From assembly GCA_022739095.1 (NCBI GenBank), contig JAIJEI010000138.1, forward strand, positions 1-5,680: DNA of 5,680 bases, read 5' to 3'. A program made the position numbers and the translations under genes. Source of the DNA: Bifidobacterium sp. (lineage in GTDB: Bacteria; Actinomycetota; Actinomycetes; Actinomycetales; Bifidobacteriaceae). Positions 5,335-5,680 of the stretch are shown here, piece by piece (positions within the stretch are counted from its first letter, which is position 1; every line of letters begins with the position of its first letter). The notes beneath the pieces are model-generated. The model made no database searches, was not told the origin of the DNA, and saw nothing but the letters and a program-made list of their open reading frames with translations.

Positions 5335-5399
5335 TGCCCGGTATGTCGTGTCACTCCTTCCGGTGCCGGGCAACGTCCCTCCCATACTCAGTGACACGA
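5335..5399 (+). repeat. Two interlocking inverted repeats after gltC
   Basis: TCGTGTCACT (5346-5355) is an exact 10-bp inverted match to AGTGACACGA (5390-5399). TGCCCGG (5335-5341) is an exact 7-bp inverted match to CCGGGCA (5366-5372). The arms interleave, so the two stems compete or form a pseudoknot-like pairing. GTATG (5341-5345) and CATAC (5383-5387) add a third short pairing. No U-run follows, so a plain terminator is unlikely. The element starts ten bases after the gltC stop and may be an operator pair or a processing or decay element between the transporter and lnpA. Confidence 0.5.
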
Positions 5400-5409
5400 T
5401 TCCAATCGT

Positions 5410-5473
5410 CCGGCGTCACCGTAAGCGTCAAGGATCTACGCAGTCAGGGTCCCAAGGCCCTCGATGACGCCGG
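5410..5473 (+). repeat. Inverted repeat CCGGCGTCA / TGACGCCGG
   Basis: CCGGCGTCA (5410-5418) is an exact 9-bp inverted match to TGACGCCGG (5465-5473), with 46 bases between. GCGTCA recurs directly at 5425-5430. The pairs could be distant binding half-sites or the base of a long-range stem. The enclosed sequence shows no gene. The open frames crossing it lack a supporting start and ribosome site. Confidence 0.4.
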
Positions 5474-5497
5474 CATTATATGTATTCACTATGTGTT

Positions 5498-5512
5498 GTG
5501 ACATGTCGTCAC
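5498..5512 (+). other. Small palindrome upstream of lnpA
   Basis: GTGAC (5498-5502) pairs with GTCAC (5508-5512) around ATGTC, and six T residues follow at 5519-5524. The stem is only 5 bp and seven bases from the T-run, so it is at best a weak attenuator. GTGAC/GTCAC repeats the core of the 5346-5399 inverted repeat, which suggests a shared binding motif. No convincing -35/-10 pair was found in this spacer. Confidence 0.3.
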
Positions 5513-5554
5513 CATTCATTTTTTCCGTATGACCAACCCCACAAAGGAGTATTC

Positions 5555-5680
5555 ATGACCAGCACAGGCCGCTTCACACTGCCCAGTGAAGAGAATTTCG
5601 CCGAAAAGACCAAGGAACTCGCCGAATTGTGGGGTGCGGACGCCATCCGCAACTCCGACGGCACGCATCTGGACGAGGCA
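5555..5680 (+). CDS. lnpA: 1,3-beta-galactosyl-N-acetylhexosamine phosphorylase (GH112), N-terminal part
   Basis: The window ends after 42 codons, so only the N-terminus is seen. In the cytoplasm the enzyme uses phosphate to cleave lacto-N-biose or galacto-N-biose into alpha-galactose 1-phosphate and GlcNAc or GalNAc, conserving bond energy. The visible residues, starting MTSTGRFTLPSEENFAEK and including ELWGADAIRNSDG (residues 24-36), match my recollection of the Bifidobacterium enzyme, which is about 750 residues long. AAAGGAG (5543-5549) lies 5 bases before the ATG and is a strong ribosome binding site. The position directly after the gltABC transporter fits the known LNB/GNB gene order. 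The catalytic residues lie beyond the window. Confidence 0.92.
   Translation, partial: MTSTGRFTLPSEENFAEKTKELAELWGADAIRNSDGTHLDEA

Noticed and set aside
4255..5397. 380-codon open frame on the - strand opposite gltC
   Set aside because: Same reason: a His/Gln/Glu-rich translation without motifs, lying over a clear MalG-type permease.
5109..5501. + strand open frame from the end of gltC into the spacer
   Set aside because: It starts inside gltC in another frame, has no ribosome site, and its Arg-rich translation resembles nothing known to me.
1..5680. CRISPR array, insertion sequence or phage attachment site
   Set aside because: No regularly spaced repeats, transposase gene or integrase gene is present. 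The tRNA 3' end is not duplicated in a way I can see.

Overview
The window looks like chromosomal DNA from Bifidobacterium, most likely B. longum or a very close relative. It is GC-rich with strongly biased third codon positions. Its gene content and protein sequences match the left end of the lacto-N-biose / galacto-N-biose (LNB/GNB) utilisation locus of that genus. The species call rests on recognising the proteins, not on a database search.

Layout, all on the + strand. 18-1304: serS, seryl-tRNA synthetase. 1305-1444: a GC-rich intergenic inverted-repeat element (1320-1392), then a TATAAT -10 box and a short leader hairpin. 1445-1529: tRNA-Ser with anticodon UGA, followed by an intrinsic terminator (1542-1568). 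1571-1898: a 328-base gap with no ordinary gene. It carries an inverted-repeat cluster, a six-codon mini-ORF with a good Shine-Dalgarno site, a candidate operator overlapping a candidate promoter, and a hairpin just ahead of the next gene. 1899-3215: gltA, the lipoprotein sugar-binding component. 3216-3403: a spacer with tandem hairpins. 3404-4375 and 4375-5325: gltB and gltC, the two membrane permeases, overlapping by one base. 5326-5554: a 229-base spacer rich in inverted repeats. 5555 to the window end: the first 42 codons of lnpA, the GH112 phosphorylase.

How the genes work together: GltA on the outer face of the membrane captures the mucin core-1 disaccharide GNB and the milk-oligosaccharide disaccharide LNB. 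GltB and GltC form the channel. LnpA in the cytoplasm then splits the disaccharide with phosphate into galactose 1-phosphate and an N-acetylhexosamine. No ATP-binding subunit lies between the permeases and lnpA, so energising probably depends on an ATPase encoded elsewhere. The serS / tRNA-Ser pair is a separate housekeeping unit that supplies serine for translation.

The coding content is a known system. The less described material is in the spacers: repeated GGTTGAC heptamers and a mini-ORF upstream of gltA, a hairpin at the predicted 5' end of the gltA transcript, tandem hairpins after gltA, and nested inverted repeats before lnpA.
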